Shown here piece after piece: positions 43,664 to 53,606 of a stretch of DNA of 55,316 nt; position 1 is the first letter of the stretch, and every line of letters begins with the position of its first letter. The notes beneath the pieces are model-generated. The model was not told the origin of the DNA. It searched no databases and was given only the letters and a program-made list of their open reading frames with translations. This stretch comes from FEN-1297 sp964618785 (GTDB lineage: Bacteria; Bacteroidota; Ignavibacteria; Ignavibacteriales; Ignavibacteriaceae). The translations under genes were made by a program, and so were the position numbers. Where the stretch lies: the NCBI GenBank assembly GCA_964618785.1, contig CAZUCY010000005.1, positions 1 through 55,316 of the forward strand. Direction: 5' to 3'.

Positions 43664-46510
43664 TTATTTATTGATTTTTATCTGGTTCGATAATTCCTGA
43701 AGCGACTGCTGGAGTTTTTCCAATTCTTTTGCCGCATCGGAAAATCTTTTATCTCCGCTAAACTTTAAATAGTTGTTAAAAGCTTCATTTGCAGATCGAA
43801 TTTTCTCTTGTAAAGAATTTTTATTATCCGGTTTTTCCTTAACCTGCTGAACAGTATTTTGAGCAACAGGTGTTTTATTAAATAATCCGGCAAGCGCCTG
43901 ATCGAAAGTTTTCGCATAGCTCATATTATCGCCCTGCATTACAACAACTAATCTAAGCTCCGGATAAGCTGCGGTTTCAGCCTGAAGATAAATTGGCTCT
44001 ACATATATTAAAGTATTATTTACAGGTATGGCAAGAACATCCCCTCTTATAACATTGGAGCCGTGTTGATCCCAAAGAGTTAATTGTCCTGAAAGAAAGC
44101 TATCCTGATCGATCTTTGTTTCAACCTGCTGAGGGCCGAGTACAGTTTTATCCTTCGGGAATTGGTAAGCAAGGAATCTGCCATAATCATCCGGATCGCA
44201 CATACCTGCTATCCAGCCCATTAAAACCTGCCTGTTCTTGGGTGTAAACGGCAGCATTAAAACAAATTGCTGCTTTTCGGAACCGGGTAATTGCCACATT
44301 ATATAGTAAGGTTCTACAGGCTGAACTCGGTTATAGTACTTTGCGGTAGCCCTTACCCACAAATCTTCCTGGTTATAAAATACTGTAGGATCGGTCATAT
44401 GATATTTTTCATAAACAATTCCTTGCGTTAGAAGCATTTCTATAGGATAACGTACATGCGCAAGTAAGTCTTTTGGCATTTGATCCTTAGATTTGAAGAG
44501 GCCGGGAAATACTTTACTCCATACTTTTATTATAGGATCTCCTTTATCCATAATGTAGAAATTTACCGTTCCGTCATAAGCATCAATAACAGCCTTAACA
44601 GGGTTTCGGATATAATTAACACCATCTAAAAAATCACTAAATTGAGTAGAAAGCACCTGCGTAGAACCGCCCTCTTTATACTGTATATTTTCGGTTGAAG
44701 AGAACGGTTGGCTGTAAGGAAAATAATCTGAGGTTGTATAAGCATCAATCATCCAGTAAATTTTTCCATTGGAAAGGACAACATATGGGTCTTTATCGAA
44801 ATTAAGGAATGGAGCGAGAAGCTTTACACGATCTTCAATCTGCCGGTGAAATAATATACGACTTTCCATTGTTGGATAATCAGAGAATAAGAAATTTGTT
44901 CCGTCAAATTTCCATCCGAATAAGAATTTTCTCCAGAAGCTCGAAAGCTGAACTCCTCCTTTCCCGGCGTATCTTGTATAAACATTATCTTCACCGCTAG
45001 GATAATCAAATTCTTTCTGTTTCGAATTAACAACAACAGGAGTTCTGGTTAATTCGCCAAAATATATTTGAGGCTGCTTAATATTAAGCGACGGCGATTC
45101 GCTTTTAGGGGGTATATCTTTTATTAATAGATGCGGCAACCCTTCAGGTGTAAACTCACTAACAGACGCCATTGTTAACCCATAACCATGTGTATATTGA
45201 AAACGCTGGTTTACAAAGGTTTGGCTTTGTTGTGATAAGTTATCTATGTTTATTTCCCTTGTAGAAACCATTACCTGCTGCTTTTTTCCATTGATATTAT
45301 ACCGGTCCACATCAACATCTGAAAACTCATAATACAGCCGGATTGCCTGAAACTGCTTATAAACAGCATCAAGCGCTCTCCAATCCCATAACCTAACATT
45401 GGTAAACAAATTCGGATTATCATTTATAGTTCCTTCCGTAAACCCGCCATTCATTGGATATTCTTTTTCCTCAACTTTATTAAGACCAAAGCCGTACCTC
45501 GTAAATTCAATATTATTAGAAATATACGGACGTTCAAAAGTTATTTCATTTGGCTCTACCATCAACCACTCAAAAATGCCCGGAACAACAGCAAATGCTA
45601 ATAACCAAATAAGCAGTATAGAAATAGCTGAACCTGCAAGTACTAAAATATGAGATCGGTCAGCTGCAATATGAAATTTCAAAAAATAAAAACTTTGAAT
45701 TTTCTTACGGAATAAAGGAATAATTAAGCATAAACCGATCAGAATCATTAGTATTATTGCAACCGTATAGGCAGGAAGAAGGACATTAACATCCGTCCAG
45801 CTGGGCCCAGCAACCACGCCCGTATTGGAATACATAATATGGTACCTATTTAAGAACTTTCCACATGCAAGGATGAAAATAAAAACTGCTGAATTTATAT
45901 AAAGCGGAAAGTAATATTTATCAGTCTTAACTTCACCGGCATTCGGGAAATAGAAAACAATATTATTACCTATGAAGCGCAGAAAAGAAATTATAAAAGA
46001 TGATACAAGAGCAATTAATGAAATCGAAAAAAATAAAATATAAAGAGAATCGTAAAAGGGTAACGAAAAGAGATAGAATCCAACGTCCTTGCCTAATATA
46101 GGATCTTTCAACCCAGTTGAAACTCCATTCCAATATTTTATAATCACATCCCAATTTGATACGCCCCAAATCCCTCCAATGAAAATGCTTAAAATTTTTA
46201 TACCACTACGAATTACTTTATGCTCTTTTGGTATGGCTAAAGTTAAAAGGTAAATAAAAATAAATCCCAAAATAGCCCCGCCTAGGGCAAAACCTATATT
46301 AGAATTAAGAACCATCCAAAAACGATTTCCGTAGCCTAAATCTTCGTACCAGAGAGCTTCGCCCCAAAATCCCATAAACCAAAAAAAGAATGAAGTTAAA
46401 ACAGCAACCGCTAATCCGGAATATATTTTTACCGTCTGACGTTTCTGAGCGCCGGTAATGAAAAGAAATGCGGCTGTCCCTAGCAGCAAAAGCAATAATG
46501 CGGTGTACAT
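43664..46510 (-). CDS. UPF0182 family large membrane protein
   Basis: A 948-residue integral membrane protein of the UPF0182 (COG1615) family. The N-terminal third carries about seven membrane segments (about residues 5-300); the rest is a large extracytoplasmic domain. Family signatures are LWYEDLGYGNRFW, FERPYISNNIEFTRYGFGLN, FTNVRLWDWRALDAVYKQFQ, YTHGYGLTMASVSEF and PFTPKNRQVLMGWIAGMCDP. The C-terminus has a coiled-coil-like tail (KELEKLQQSLQELSNQ). The biochemical role is unknown. A terminator-like hairpin follows. Confidence 0.93.
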   Translation of the reverse strand: MYTALLLLLLGTAAFLFITGAQKRQTVKIYSGLAVAVLTSFFFWFMGFWGEALWYEDLGYGNRFWMVLNSNIGFALGGAILGFIFIYLLTLAIPKEHKVIRSGIKILSIFIGGIWGVSNWDVIIKYWNGVSTGLKDPILGKDVGFYLFSLPFYDSLYILFFSISLIALVSSFIISFLRFIGNNIVFYFPNAGEVKTDKYYFPLYINSAVFIFILACGKFLNRYHIMYSNTGVVAGPSWTDVNVLLPAYTVAIILMILIGLCLIIPLFRKKIQSFYFLKFHIAADRSHILVLAGSAISILLIWLLAFAVVPGIFEWLMVEPNEITFERPYISNNIEFTRYGFGLNKVEEKEYPMNGGFTEGTINDNPNLFTNVRLWDWRALDAVYKQFQAIRLYYEFSDVDVDRYNINGKKQQVMVSTREINIDNLSQQSQTFVNQRFQYTHGYGLTMASVSEFTPEGLPHLLIKDIPPKSESPSLNIKQPQIYFGELTRTPVVVNSKQKEFDYPSGEDNVYTRYAGKGGVQLSSFWRKFLFGWKFDGTNFLFSDYPTMESRILFHRQIEDRVKLLAPFLNFDKDPYVVLSNGKIYWMIDAYTTSDYFPYSQPFSSTENIQYKEGGSTQVLSTQFSDFLDGVNYIRNPVKAVIDAYDGTVNFYIMDKGDPIIKVWSKVFPGLFKSKDQMPKDLLAHVRYPIEMLLTQGIVYEKYHMTDPTVFYNQEDLWVRATAKYYNRVQPVEPYYIMWQLPGSEKQQFVLMLPFTPKNRQVLMGWIAGMCDPDDYGRFLAYQFPKDKTVLGPQQVETKIDQDSFLSGQLTLWDQHGSNVIRGDVLAIPVNNTLIYVEPIYLQAETAAYPELRLVVVMQGDNMSYAKTFDQALAGLFNKTPVAQNTVQQVKEKPDNKNSLQEKIRSANEAFNNYLKFSGDKRFSDAAKELEKLQQSLQELSNQIKINK

Positions 46511-47056
46511 TTATTTTCCCTTTCCTATTACATCAATTAGATGAAATTTTAAAATCGTATTTATAGAATCATCGTATATTTTGAGTTACCGGATAAATAA
46601 AACAAAATTAAGGACTAGTTATAATTTAATAAAAGTAATTGACTTAAATCGCAATGGAAAGCTGCTTATATGGAAAATACTTAGTAACTGAAGTTACGCA
46701 AATTTTTATAATTAAATAACCACGATCTAAATGGTCTGTGTGAAAAATCAAAACTTATTAATAATTATTTAAAAAGTCTCAAGTTGACCGTCAGTAACTG
46801 TAAACCGTTAAAACGGTTAGAAAGTGCTAGGAGTATCATCATTATCATCTCGATTAATTGCGGTGCTAATGATATTAATAAAATTATTTTTAGCTGTTTC
46901 ACCTGTCCGCCTTCGTTGGGAAAGTTTAAAGCCCTGTAAACAAAGATATAAATGATATACTTTTAAAGATCATAGTTATAATTGGTGCTTCATAAACCCT
47001 TAACAAATTGAATATAGAAGCGCAGGAATAAAACTAACAGAATAAAAAAACGAATG
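46511..47056. other. 546-base non-coding region
   Basis: The only structure seen is the inverted repeat AACCGTT (46803-46809) and AACGGTT (46812-46818), which could be an operator or a dispersed palindrome. No gene is supported on either strand. Confidence 0.45.
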
Positions 47057-48583
47057 TCATCCTTTTATATTCCAACTGCAGCCGACTGTTTTAATTAATT
47101 TATCTGCTGCGTGAGGTCCCCAAGATCCGGAAGCATAGTTTGGCAAATTAACCCAAGGTTTTGATTCCCATTTTTTTATTACCGGGTCAATTATCGACCA
47201 AGCTTTATAAATCCAATCTCCGCGGGGAAAAAGAGTTTGATCTCCTTTCATTGCATCAAACAGAAGCCATTGATAAGCGCTGGGCGGTTCTGATATTCCG
47301 AATGCAGTATCGTATTGAAAGTTTAAATTGACGGGCCGCAGCTTCAATTCAGCGCCCGGTTGTTTAGCCATAAATGTATATATGATTCCTTCATCCGGTT
47401 GAAGCCTGAATGTTAAAATATTCCTGTTTAAGCTGTCTCCTTTAAAGCCCGGAAACATAAAGTGCGGAGTTTGTTTAAATTGTATGGTGACTTCGGTCAA
47501 TTTATTTTTTAATCTTTTACCCGTGCGCAGGAAAAACGGTACTCCCGCCCATCTCCAATTTTCAATCATTAACTTCAAAGCAGCATAGGTTGGAATGATA
47601 GAATCCTTGGAAACATTCTTTTCATCTCTGTAAGCCGGAACTCTAACTCCATTAATTTCTCCTTCGCCATACTGACCAAGTACACAGTCGGTTTCAATGT
47701 CAATTTTATAAATTGAATCAAGTACTTTGACGGTTTCACTGCGTAGAGAAGTATCATAATTAACCGGCGGTTCTATGGCAGTTATACATAAAAGCTGGAG
47801 AAGATGATTTTGTACCATGTCTCTAAGGATGCCGGTTGTCTCATAAAAATTTCCTCGTGTACCAATTCCCAACTCTTCCGAAACAGTTATCTGTACATTC
47901 TCAATATAGTTCCGGTTCCAAATAGGTTCAAACCCGGAATTCCCAAAACGGAATACCAGCATATTCTGTACAGTTTCTTTCGCAAGATAATGATCTACTC
48001 TGAATATCTGCTCTTCATCAAATACCTTATGGATATCGTCATCAAGTTTACGTGCGGATTGTTCATCGCGTCCGAAAGGCTTTTCAATAATCACGCGTCT
48101 CCATCCATTTTCACTCTTTGATAAAGATACTTTCCCAAGCTTTTCTATAATAGTGCTATAATCTTCAGGAGGGGTTGCAAGATGAAAAAGGATATTATCG
48201 GGAATACTCATTTCACTCTGCAGACTCTTTATCCGGTTAAAAAGGACACCATATGAATCTGCCGGATTATCGTTAAAGTCACCTTTCACATAAAATAATT
48301 TATTAGCAAAATGTTCCCATTCTTTTTCACCGCACTCGGTGACTTTCTTCATCGTATTTTTCATTTCGGTGCGGAAGAATTCATCGTCCCAGTTCCTCCG
48401 TGCAAATCCGATAATTGCAAAAGGGCGGGGCATAAGATTCTTACATCCCAAAGCATACAAAGAAGGGATTAACTCACGATTAGTCAGATTGCCGGTTACG
48501 CCAAAAATAACAACGATACAAGGCTCAGGCGGAACGGCTTTTGACATTCCTGATTTTGAAACTTCGACATATTCCTTATTCAT
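47057..48583 (-). CDS. zwf: Glucose-6-phosphate 1-dehydrogenase
   Basis: First enzyme of the oxidative pentose-phosphate pathway, oxidising glucose-6-phosphate with NADP+ or NAD+. The 508 residues show the dinucleotide fold IVVIFGVTGNLTNRELIPSL, the active-site EKPFGRD, the substrate-binding FRVDHYLAKETVQN with catalytic histidine, and RTGKRL. The usual GASGDL glycine-loop reads GVTGNL here, which replaces the aspartate with asparagine. It is the second gene of a two-gene operon, 39 bases after tal-pgi. Confidence 0.94.
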   Translation of the reverse strand: MNKEYVEVSKSGMSKAVPPEPCIVVIFGVTGNLTNRELIPSLYALGCKNLMPRPFAIIGFARRNWDDEFFRTEMKNTMKKVTECGEKEWEHFANKLFYVKGDFNDNPADSYGVLFNRIKSLQSEMSIPDNILFHLATPPEDYSTIIEKLGKVSLSKSENGWRRVIIEKPFGRDEQSARKLDDDIHKVFDEEQIFRVDHYLAKETVQNMLVFRFGNSGFEPIWNRNYIENVQITVSEELGIGTRGNFYETTGILRDMVQNHLLQLLCITAIEPPVNYDTSLRSETVKVLDSIYKIDIETDCVLGQYGEGEINGVRVPAYRDEKNVSKDSIIPTYAALKLMIENWRWAGVPFFLRTGKRLKNKLTEVTIQFKQTPHFMFPGFKGDSLNRNILTFRLQPDEGIIYTFMAKQPGAELKLRPVNLNFQYDTAFGISEPPSAYQWLLFDAMKGDQTLFPRGDWIYKAWSIIDPVIKKWESKPWVNLPNYASGSWGPHAADKLIKTVGCSWNIKG

Positions 48584-48622
48584 ATCATTCTAAACAAAGC
48601 ATAAACAGATTAATAATGAGCA

Positions 48623-51472
48623 TTACTTCAATATCTCAACAAGTTTTTTCAAACTGCCTTCAACATCACAGCCAAGATGAATTCTTACAACTCTTCTTTT
48701 GTGGCTGTTTAGTGAGCTGAAATCTCCGAGAGCCTGAGCCCGCTGAAGAGTTGCAAAACCAAATTCTTTTCCCGGAATACCGATCTCATCTTTTGCATCT
48801 GCTGTAAATAGTAAAAACAAGCCTGTGTCCGCGCCTCCCTTATGGAGCTGTCCGGTAGAATGTAGATATCTCGGCCCATAACCAATAGTTGTTGCAACTT
48901 TGAATTGGTTTCTTAAATTTAATCTAATAGTTTGAAATAATTTTTCGCGTACGGGTGTTTGCAGTAAATAAGCAAGCAGGGAGATGTAATCAGGTGGTTC
49001 TGCAAGCTTTACATAGGATCTTAGAAACTCCTTTACTGATTTTTTATGTCCTTCAAACAGCCATTTAACAGAGTCTTGAACAAAAACAGAAATACCATCT
49101 TTGGAAACAATGGGTTCGCCTTCATTAAAACTCCCTTTTACTTTCCATTCAGCAAGAAGATCATTTGAATTCTTTTTACTTTCAGAAACATTTGGCTGGT
49201 CAAAAGCATTTATTCCCATTACCGTACTTGCGGCAGCAGTTGCGACTTCCCAGCGTAGATATTCGGCGCCAAGTGCAAGTTTATCTTTTATTTCAATTCT
49301 TACTACCGGTTGCCCTGCTTTTTCAAGTTCGGCAATCTTACGCGCATCGGCTTTTAAATCATCAGTGGAAGTAAAAATATGCACAAAGACTCTATCATTT
49401 GAATAGTTTGCCGGAACATCAAGTTTTTCGCTTTCAACGGGTAAAAGTCCCTTCCCGTTTTTTCCTGTACTTTCTGCAATCAACTGCTCAACCCATAATC
49501 CAAATGAACCTATTGATTTTGACATAATAAAAGTGATTTTATCTCTACCAAGTTTGTAATTAATTCCTAAAAATGTTCCCAAACTTATACCCGGATTTAC
49601 TTCCGCCGGAACAATAGACCCGCAGCTAAGCTGCATTTGGTAAGCATTATTTAAAATCTTCTTAATATCAATTCCAATTAATGCCATCGGTACAAGACCG
49701 AAAAACGACAAAGCAGAATATCTTCCGCCGAATTCAACCGGGTTTTCAAATACATGGCGGAATTTTTGATCGGCAGCTTCTTTCATCAATGAAGTTGCGG
49801 GATCGGTAATAGCGACAAAATGATCACCTGCTGAATCGCCAACTGTCTGTTTAATCTGCTCATAGAAATAATGATGAAAGCTTGATGTTTCTAATGTAGT
49901 TCCCGATTTACTCGACACAATAAACAACGATTTACACAAATCAATTTTTGTTGCAATATCTTTAACTGCTGCCGGATCGGTATTATCAAGTACAAATAAT
50001 TCAGGATAACCGGGCTTAGAACCGAATGTCTCTTTTGAAACTTCCGGGCATAAACTGCTTCCGCCCATACCAAGAAGGACAACATATTTATACTTAGCTA
50101 TCCTAATTTCTTTGACAAGCTGTTCCACTTCACCGACTTTGCTTAAGAAATATTCAGCGCTGTCAAGCCAGCCAAGTCTTATTTTTATTTCCTTCACCTG
50201 TTCCGGATCAGACGACCATAGATACGGGTCTTTAGCAAACAAACGCTGCGATAATTGTATCTCGTTAAGCGATTTAAATGCTGCAATTATTTCCGGCTTT
50301 GAACTGCTATAGCCGAATGACTGTTTCCCTATACTTTCTACTAATATTTCACATCTTTTGAGTGCTATTGATTTCAATAGGTTATCGTAAGGTTCAATGA
50401 ATTTTTGTACTCCTTCATTAAGGAGCTGCTTAGTTATAAAATCAATATCGAGTCCTATTTGTTTTAAATTATATATAGTTTTAAGGGCTTCATCAATATC
50501 CTTTTCAATTGTATTCGCTTCAAGCTTTCCGTGTCTGGCAAATGCATCTATTGTCTCATCTGGTAATGTATTAACAGTATTGGAACCGATTAATGGTTCA
50601 ACGTATTTAACATCATTATAGAGCGGATTTTTTGTACTTGTACTTGCCCAAAGCGGACGTTGAACTTTTGCACCATTTCCAATTATTTTTTCCCACCTAT
50701 TTCCGCTGAAAATCTCTTTGAAGCTTAGATACGCAAGTTTAGCATTTGCAATTGCTGCTTTGCCGAAAAGCTGCTCGGGCTTTGCTGAATTATTATCTAT
50801 TTCACTGCTGGAAGGGATTATAAGCTGCGAAAGTAATTGATCTGTCAGAACATCAATACGGCTTAAGAAGAAGCTTGCTACCGATCTCAAGGCTTTTATT
50901 GATTTATTTTCCGAAATACGTCGTTCCAAAGCGTTTATATAAGCATTTGCTACCGCTTCATAACTCCTGATTGAAAAAAGTAAAGTGATGTTAACATTTA
51001 TTCCTTCATAAAGTACTTCTTCAATTGCTGCAACACAAGCTTTCGTACCAGGGATTTTAATATAACAATTCGGGCGATTAACTTTCTTAAATAATCTTCT
51101 CGCTTCTACCTTTGTTCCTTCAGGATCATTGGCCAAATATGGGGAAACTTCTATGCTTACAAATCCGTCTACGCCATCTGATTCATCATAAACCGGACGA
51201 AGGATATCGCAAGCATCCTGTACGTCCTTTATAGTTAAAGCTTCATAGATTTCATGAACGCCTTTTTTTTGAGACACTAATAGTCTTATCTGAGTATCAT
51301 AATCTTTGCTTGAAGTAATAGCTTTATTGAATATACTTGGGTTAGAAGTTATACCACGTAAACCCTGTTTTATAACACGGTTTTTCAGTTCGCCGTTTTT
51401 AATTTTCCCCCGTGTTAAATTATCAAGCCAATAGCTTTGACCGTAATTAAATAATTCAGTCAATGTGCTCAT
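48623..51472 (-). CDS. tal-pgi: Bifunctional transaldolase / glucose-6-phosphate isomerase
   Basis: A 949-residue fusion. Residues about 1-370 are transaldolase (LTRGKIKNGELKNRVIKQGL, GITSNPSIFNKAI, the Schiff-base lysine in CYIKIPGTKACVAAI, ALWASTST-like PLWASTSTKNPLYNDV). Residues about 400-949 are a glucose-6-phosphate isomerase with VVLLGMGGSSLCPEVSKETF, FIVSSKSGTTLETSSFHHYF and GLWVEQLIAESTGKNGKG. The fusion couples the non-oxidative pentose-phosphate branch to glycolysis and is known from several phyla. zwf follows 39 bases downstream, making an operon for hexose-phosphate interconversion. Confidence 0.93.
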   Translation of the reverse strand: MSTLTELFNYGQSYWLDNLTRGKIKNGELKNRVIKQGLRGITSNPSIFNKAITSSKDYDTQIRLLVSQKKGVHEIYEALTIKDVQDACDILRPVYDESDGVDGFVSIEVSPYLANDPEGTKVEARRLFKKVNRPNCYIKIPGTKACVAAIEEVLYEGINVNITLLFSIRSYEAVANAYINALERRISENKSIKALRSVASFFLSRIDVLTDQLLSQLIIPSSSEIDNNSAKPEQLFGKAAIANAKLAYLSFKEIFSGNRWEKIIGNGAKVQRPLWASTSTKNPLYNDVKYVEPLIGSNTVNTLPDETIDAFARHGKLEANTIEKDIDEALKTIYNLKQIGLDIDFITKQLLNEGVQKFIEPYDNLLKSIALKRCEILVESIGKQSFGYSSSKPEIIAAFKSLNEIQLSQRLFAKDPYLWSSDPEQVKEIKIRLGWLDSAEYFLSKVGEVEQLVKEIRIAKYKYVVLLGMGGSSLCPEVSKETFGSKPGYPELFVLDNTDPAAVKDIATKIDLCKSLFIVSSKSGTTLETSSFHHYFYEQIKQTVGDSAGDHFVAITDPATSLMKEAADQKFRHVFENPVEFGGRYSALSFFGLVPMALIGIDIKKILNNAYQMQLSCGSIVPAEVNPGISLGTFLGINYKLGRDKITFIMSKSIGSFGLWVEQLIAESTGKNGKGLLPVESEKLDVPANYSNDRVFVHIFTSTDDLKADARKIAELEKAGQPVVRIEIKDKLALGAEYLRWEVATAAASTVMGINAFDQPNVSESKKNSNDLLAEWKVKGSFNEGEPIVSKDGISVFVQDSVKWLFEGHKKSVKEFLRSYVKLAEPPDYISLLAYLLQTPVREKLFQTIRLNLRNQFKVATTIGYGPRYLHSTGQLHKGGADTGLFLLFTADAKDEIGIPGKEFGFATLQRAQALGDFSSLNSHKRRVVRIHLGCDVEGSLKKLVEILK

Positions 51473-52026
51473 TTTCTAATACTCCTTAAATTTATTAATT
51501 ACCGGATTTTCCACTTGGTCATTAATTAAAATATTATAAAATGAAATATACAAGTCTATTCACAAATATTCTTTTGGATCCAAAGAAATATTTTCAATTA
51601 TTTTCATTTCTCAATCGTGGTACAAAATTCTTTTTGATTATATTAAATTATTTTATTGCAACTATGAGTTACTGATAAATCTACTAATGATAATATCAAA
51701 ACTTTGTATCTTATATCAATAATAATTATTAACTAATGTTATGCGACTGTCACTTAAAAGAATTCAATAACCCTTCCGCTGGAGATATGTTTACATCAAA
51801 GGATAAATATTTTTATTCATATCCGACTTTAGCTTACTGGTCTAATGCCAGATTTTGGTTTGACTCTATAATACACCAACTTATTCCGAAGGCAAGGCAA
51901 TGCTAAAAGTAAGGGTAGATAAAAATATATTTTTAATAATTGCCGACACATGGATGCACATTATTTGTTCCACCAACGCAATTGAAACCTATCAGGGAAT
52001 AAAATCCTGTTTATATGAAATAGATA
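51473..52026. other. 554-base non-coding region
   Basis: The most distinctive feature is GCGACTGTCACTTAAA (51743-51758), which matches 30163-30178 at 15 of 16 bases. Short frames such as MFTSKDKYFYSYPTLAYWSN (51788-51904) and one of 45 codons (51900-52037) lack any supporting feature and are not called. Otherwise no supported gene is seen. Confidence 0.4.
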
Positions 52027-53238
52027 TTAGCCGTTAATTCTGTTAATGATTGTCCCCGCAATCATTTTACCTATACTTAATGAAGCAGTTGCCGCTGGCG
52101 ATGGAGCGTTTAAAACATGGACCATCTTTCCAGCTTCGGCAATTCTAAAATCATCAACAAGTTTGCCGTCGGGTTCAAGCGCTTGGGCACGAACACCGCT
52201 GCCACCGTAATAAACGTCATCATAATCTATATCTGGGATTAATTTCTGTAGTGATTTTACAAATGCAGATTTACTAATCGACCTGTAAAATTCCCCAATT
52301 CCCATCTTGTAATGCTTAACCGCCATATTCCAAAAACCCGGGTAGAAAAGCATTTGCGAAACATCATGAAAAGAAAAGTCTTTTTTTAAATAACCTTCCC
52401 TCTTAAATGCCAGCACTGCATTTGGACCAGCTTCAATAATCCCATTTATCATTCTTGTAAAATGGACACCGAGGAAAGGAAATTTGGGATTGGGGACGGG
52501 ATAAACCAAATTTTTTACTAAATATTTGCTTCCTTCTTTTAGCTTATAGTATTCTCCCCTGAACGGAATGATTTGTAATTTAGGATCAACTCCGCAAAGT
52601 TTTGCAATGCGATCTGAATGCAACCCGGCGCAATTGACTAAGAATTTTGCCCTCACTTCGCCGCTTGTAGTTTGCAGTACTAAATCATTACGATCTTTTG
52701 ATAGAGATATGAATTTACAATTCGTTTTAATTTCTCCGCCTAAACTCATAATATTTTTACCGTAAGTTTCCGTAACTTGAGTATAATCTATAATTCCAGT
52801 TTCAGGAACGAAAAGCCCGCTAATGCAGAAAACTGATGGCTCATGTTCTTTAACTTCTTCAGGTGATAAGCGTTTTAAACCAGTAAGTCCGTTCGCTCTC
52901 CCTCTTAGTTCGAGTTCATTTAATAAAGGGACTTCATTTTTGTTTACAGCAACTATTATTTTCCCACACCGTTCATGTTTTATGTTGTGAACCTCACAAA
53001 ATTTATACATCATTTCCCTACCAACAGAGCAATTCATTGCCTTTTGAGATCCCGGTTTATAATATATACCTGAATGAATTACTCCGCTGTTATTCCCGGT
53101 TTGATGAGCAGCTAATTTTTCTTCAGCTTCCAGAACAATCAAAGTTATACTTTTTGTGTGAAGCAAATTTAGCGCTGTAGCAGTGCCGATTATTCCCCCG
53201 CCTATTATTGCAACCTCGTATGTTTTAGGATAATTCAT
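52027..53238 (-). CDS. lhgO: L-2-hydroxyglutarate oxidase/dehydrogenase
   Basis: FAD-dependent enzyme that oxidises L-2-hydroxyglutarate to 2-oxoglutarate and passes electrons to oxygen or the quinone pool. The 403 residues show the DAO-type dinucleotide motif VAIIGGGIIGTATALNLLH, the family signature HQTGNNSGVIHSGIYYKPGS, FVPETGIIDYTQVTETYGKN, VNCAGLHSDRIAKLCG and the C-terminal GSGVRAQALEPDG and APSPAATASLSIGK. Length matches E. coli LhgO (422). It is divergent from the 53.3-kb gene. Confidence 0.92.
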   Translation of the reverse strand: MNYPKTYEVAIIGGGIIGTATALNLLHTKSITLIVLEAEEKLAAHQTGNNSGVIHSGIYYKPGSQKAMNCSVGREMMYKFCEVHNIKHERCGKIIVAVNKNEVPLLNELELRGRANGLTGLKRLSPEEVKEHEPSVFCISGLFVPETGIIDYTQVTETYGKNIMSLGGEIKTNCKFISLSKDRNDLVLQTTSGEVRAKFLVNCAGLHSDRIAKLCGVDPKLQIIPFRGEYYKLKEGSKYLVKNLVYPVPNPKFPFLGVHFTRMINGIIEAGPNAVLAFKREGYLKKDFSFHDVSQMLFYPGFWNMAVKHYKMGIGEFYRSISKSAFVKSLQKLIPDIDYDDVYYGGSGVRAQALEPDGKLVDDFRIAEAGKMVHVLNAPSPAATASLSIGKMIAGTIINRING

Positions 53239-53324
53239 AAAAAAATAAATTAAAGTATCGTAACAAAATTAATTAGACCAATTTTACCTATAAAATTATT
53301 AACTTTTCCTTTGACATAAAACAT

Positions 53325-53606
53325 ATGAATAAAAAGCAAAAAAGCACATTTGCGATAGCATTGTCCATTATCATAGCTGCATTTATTATCTGGATTATTA
53401 ATGGGACTTATATATTTACACAAACACAGATTCTAATTGAGAAAAAAGGTCCTTTGCTTGGCACAAGTTATAAAGAATGGAAAAATAAATTTATATGGAG
53501 ACTGGATTTAACATTTATTGTTTCTGCGGTAAGTATTTTATCGTCGGTAATTCTATTCTTGATATTTAAAGATAAACGGAAGAAACAAAATGAAACCAAT
53601 GCTTAA
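53325..53606 (+). CDS. Small two-span membrane protein of unknown function
   Basis: A 93-residue protein with two hydrophobic segments (about residues 9-29, FAIALSIIIAAFIIWIINGTY, and 61-83, IVSAVSILSSVILFLIFK) flanking an extracytoplasmic loop with RLDLT. The tail is basic. No family is recognised. Its stop lies 17 bases inside the following decayed yceI-like gene, so the two were cotranscribed. Confidence 0.65.
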   Translation: MNKKQKSTFAIALSIIIAAFIIWIINGTYIFTQTQILIEKKGPLLGTSYKEWKNKFIWRLDLTFIVSAVSILSSVILFLIFKDKRKKQNETNA

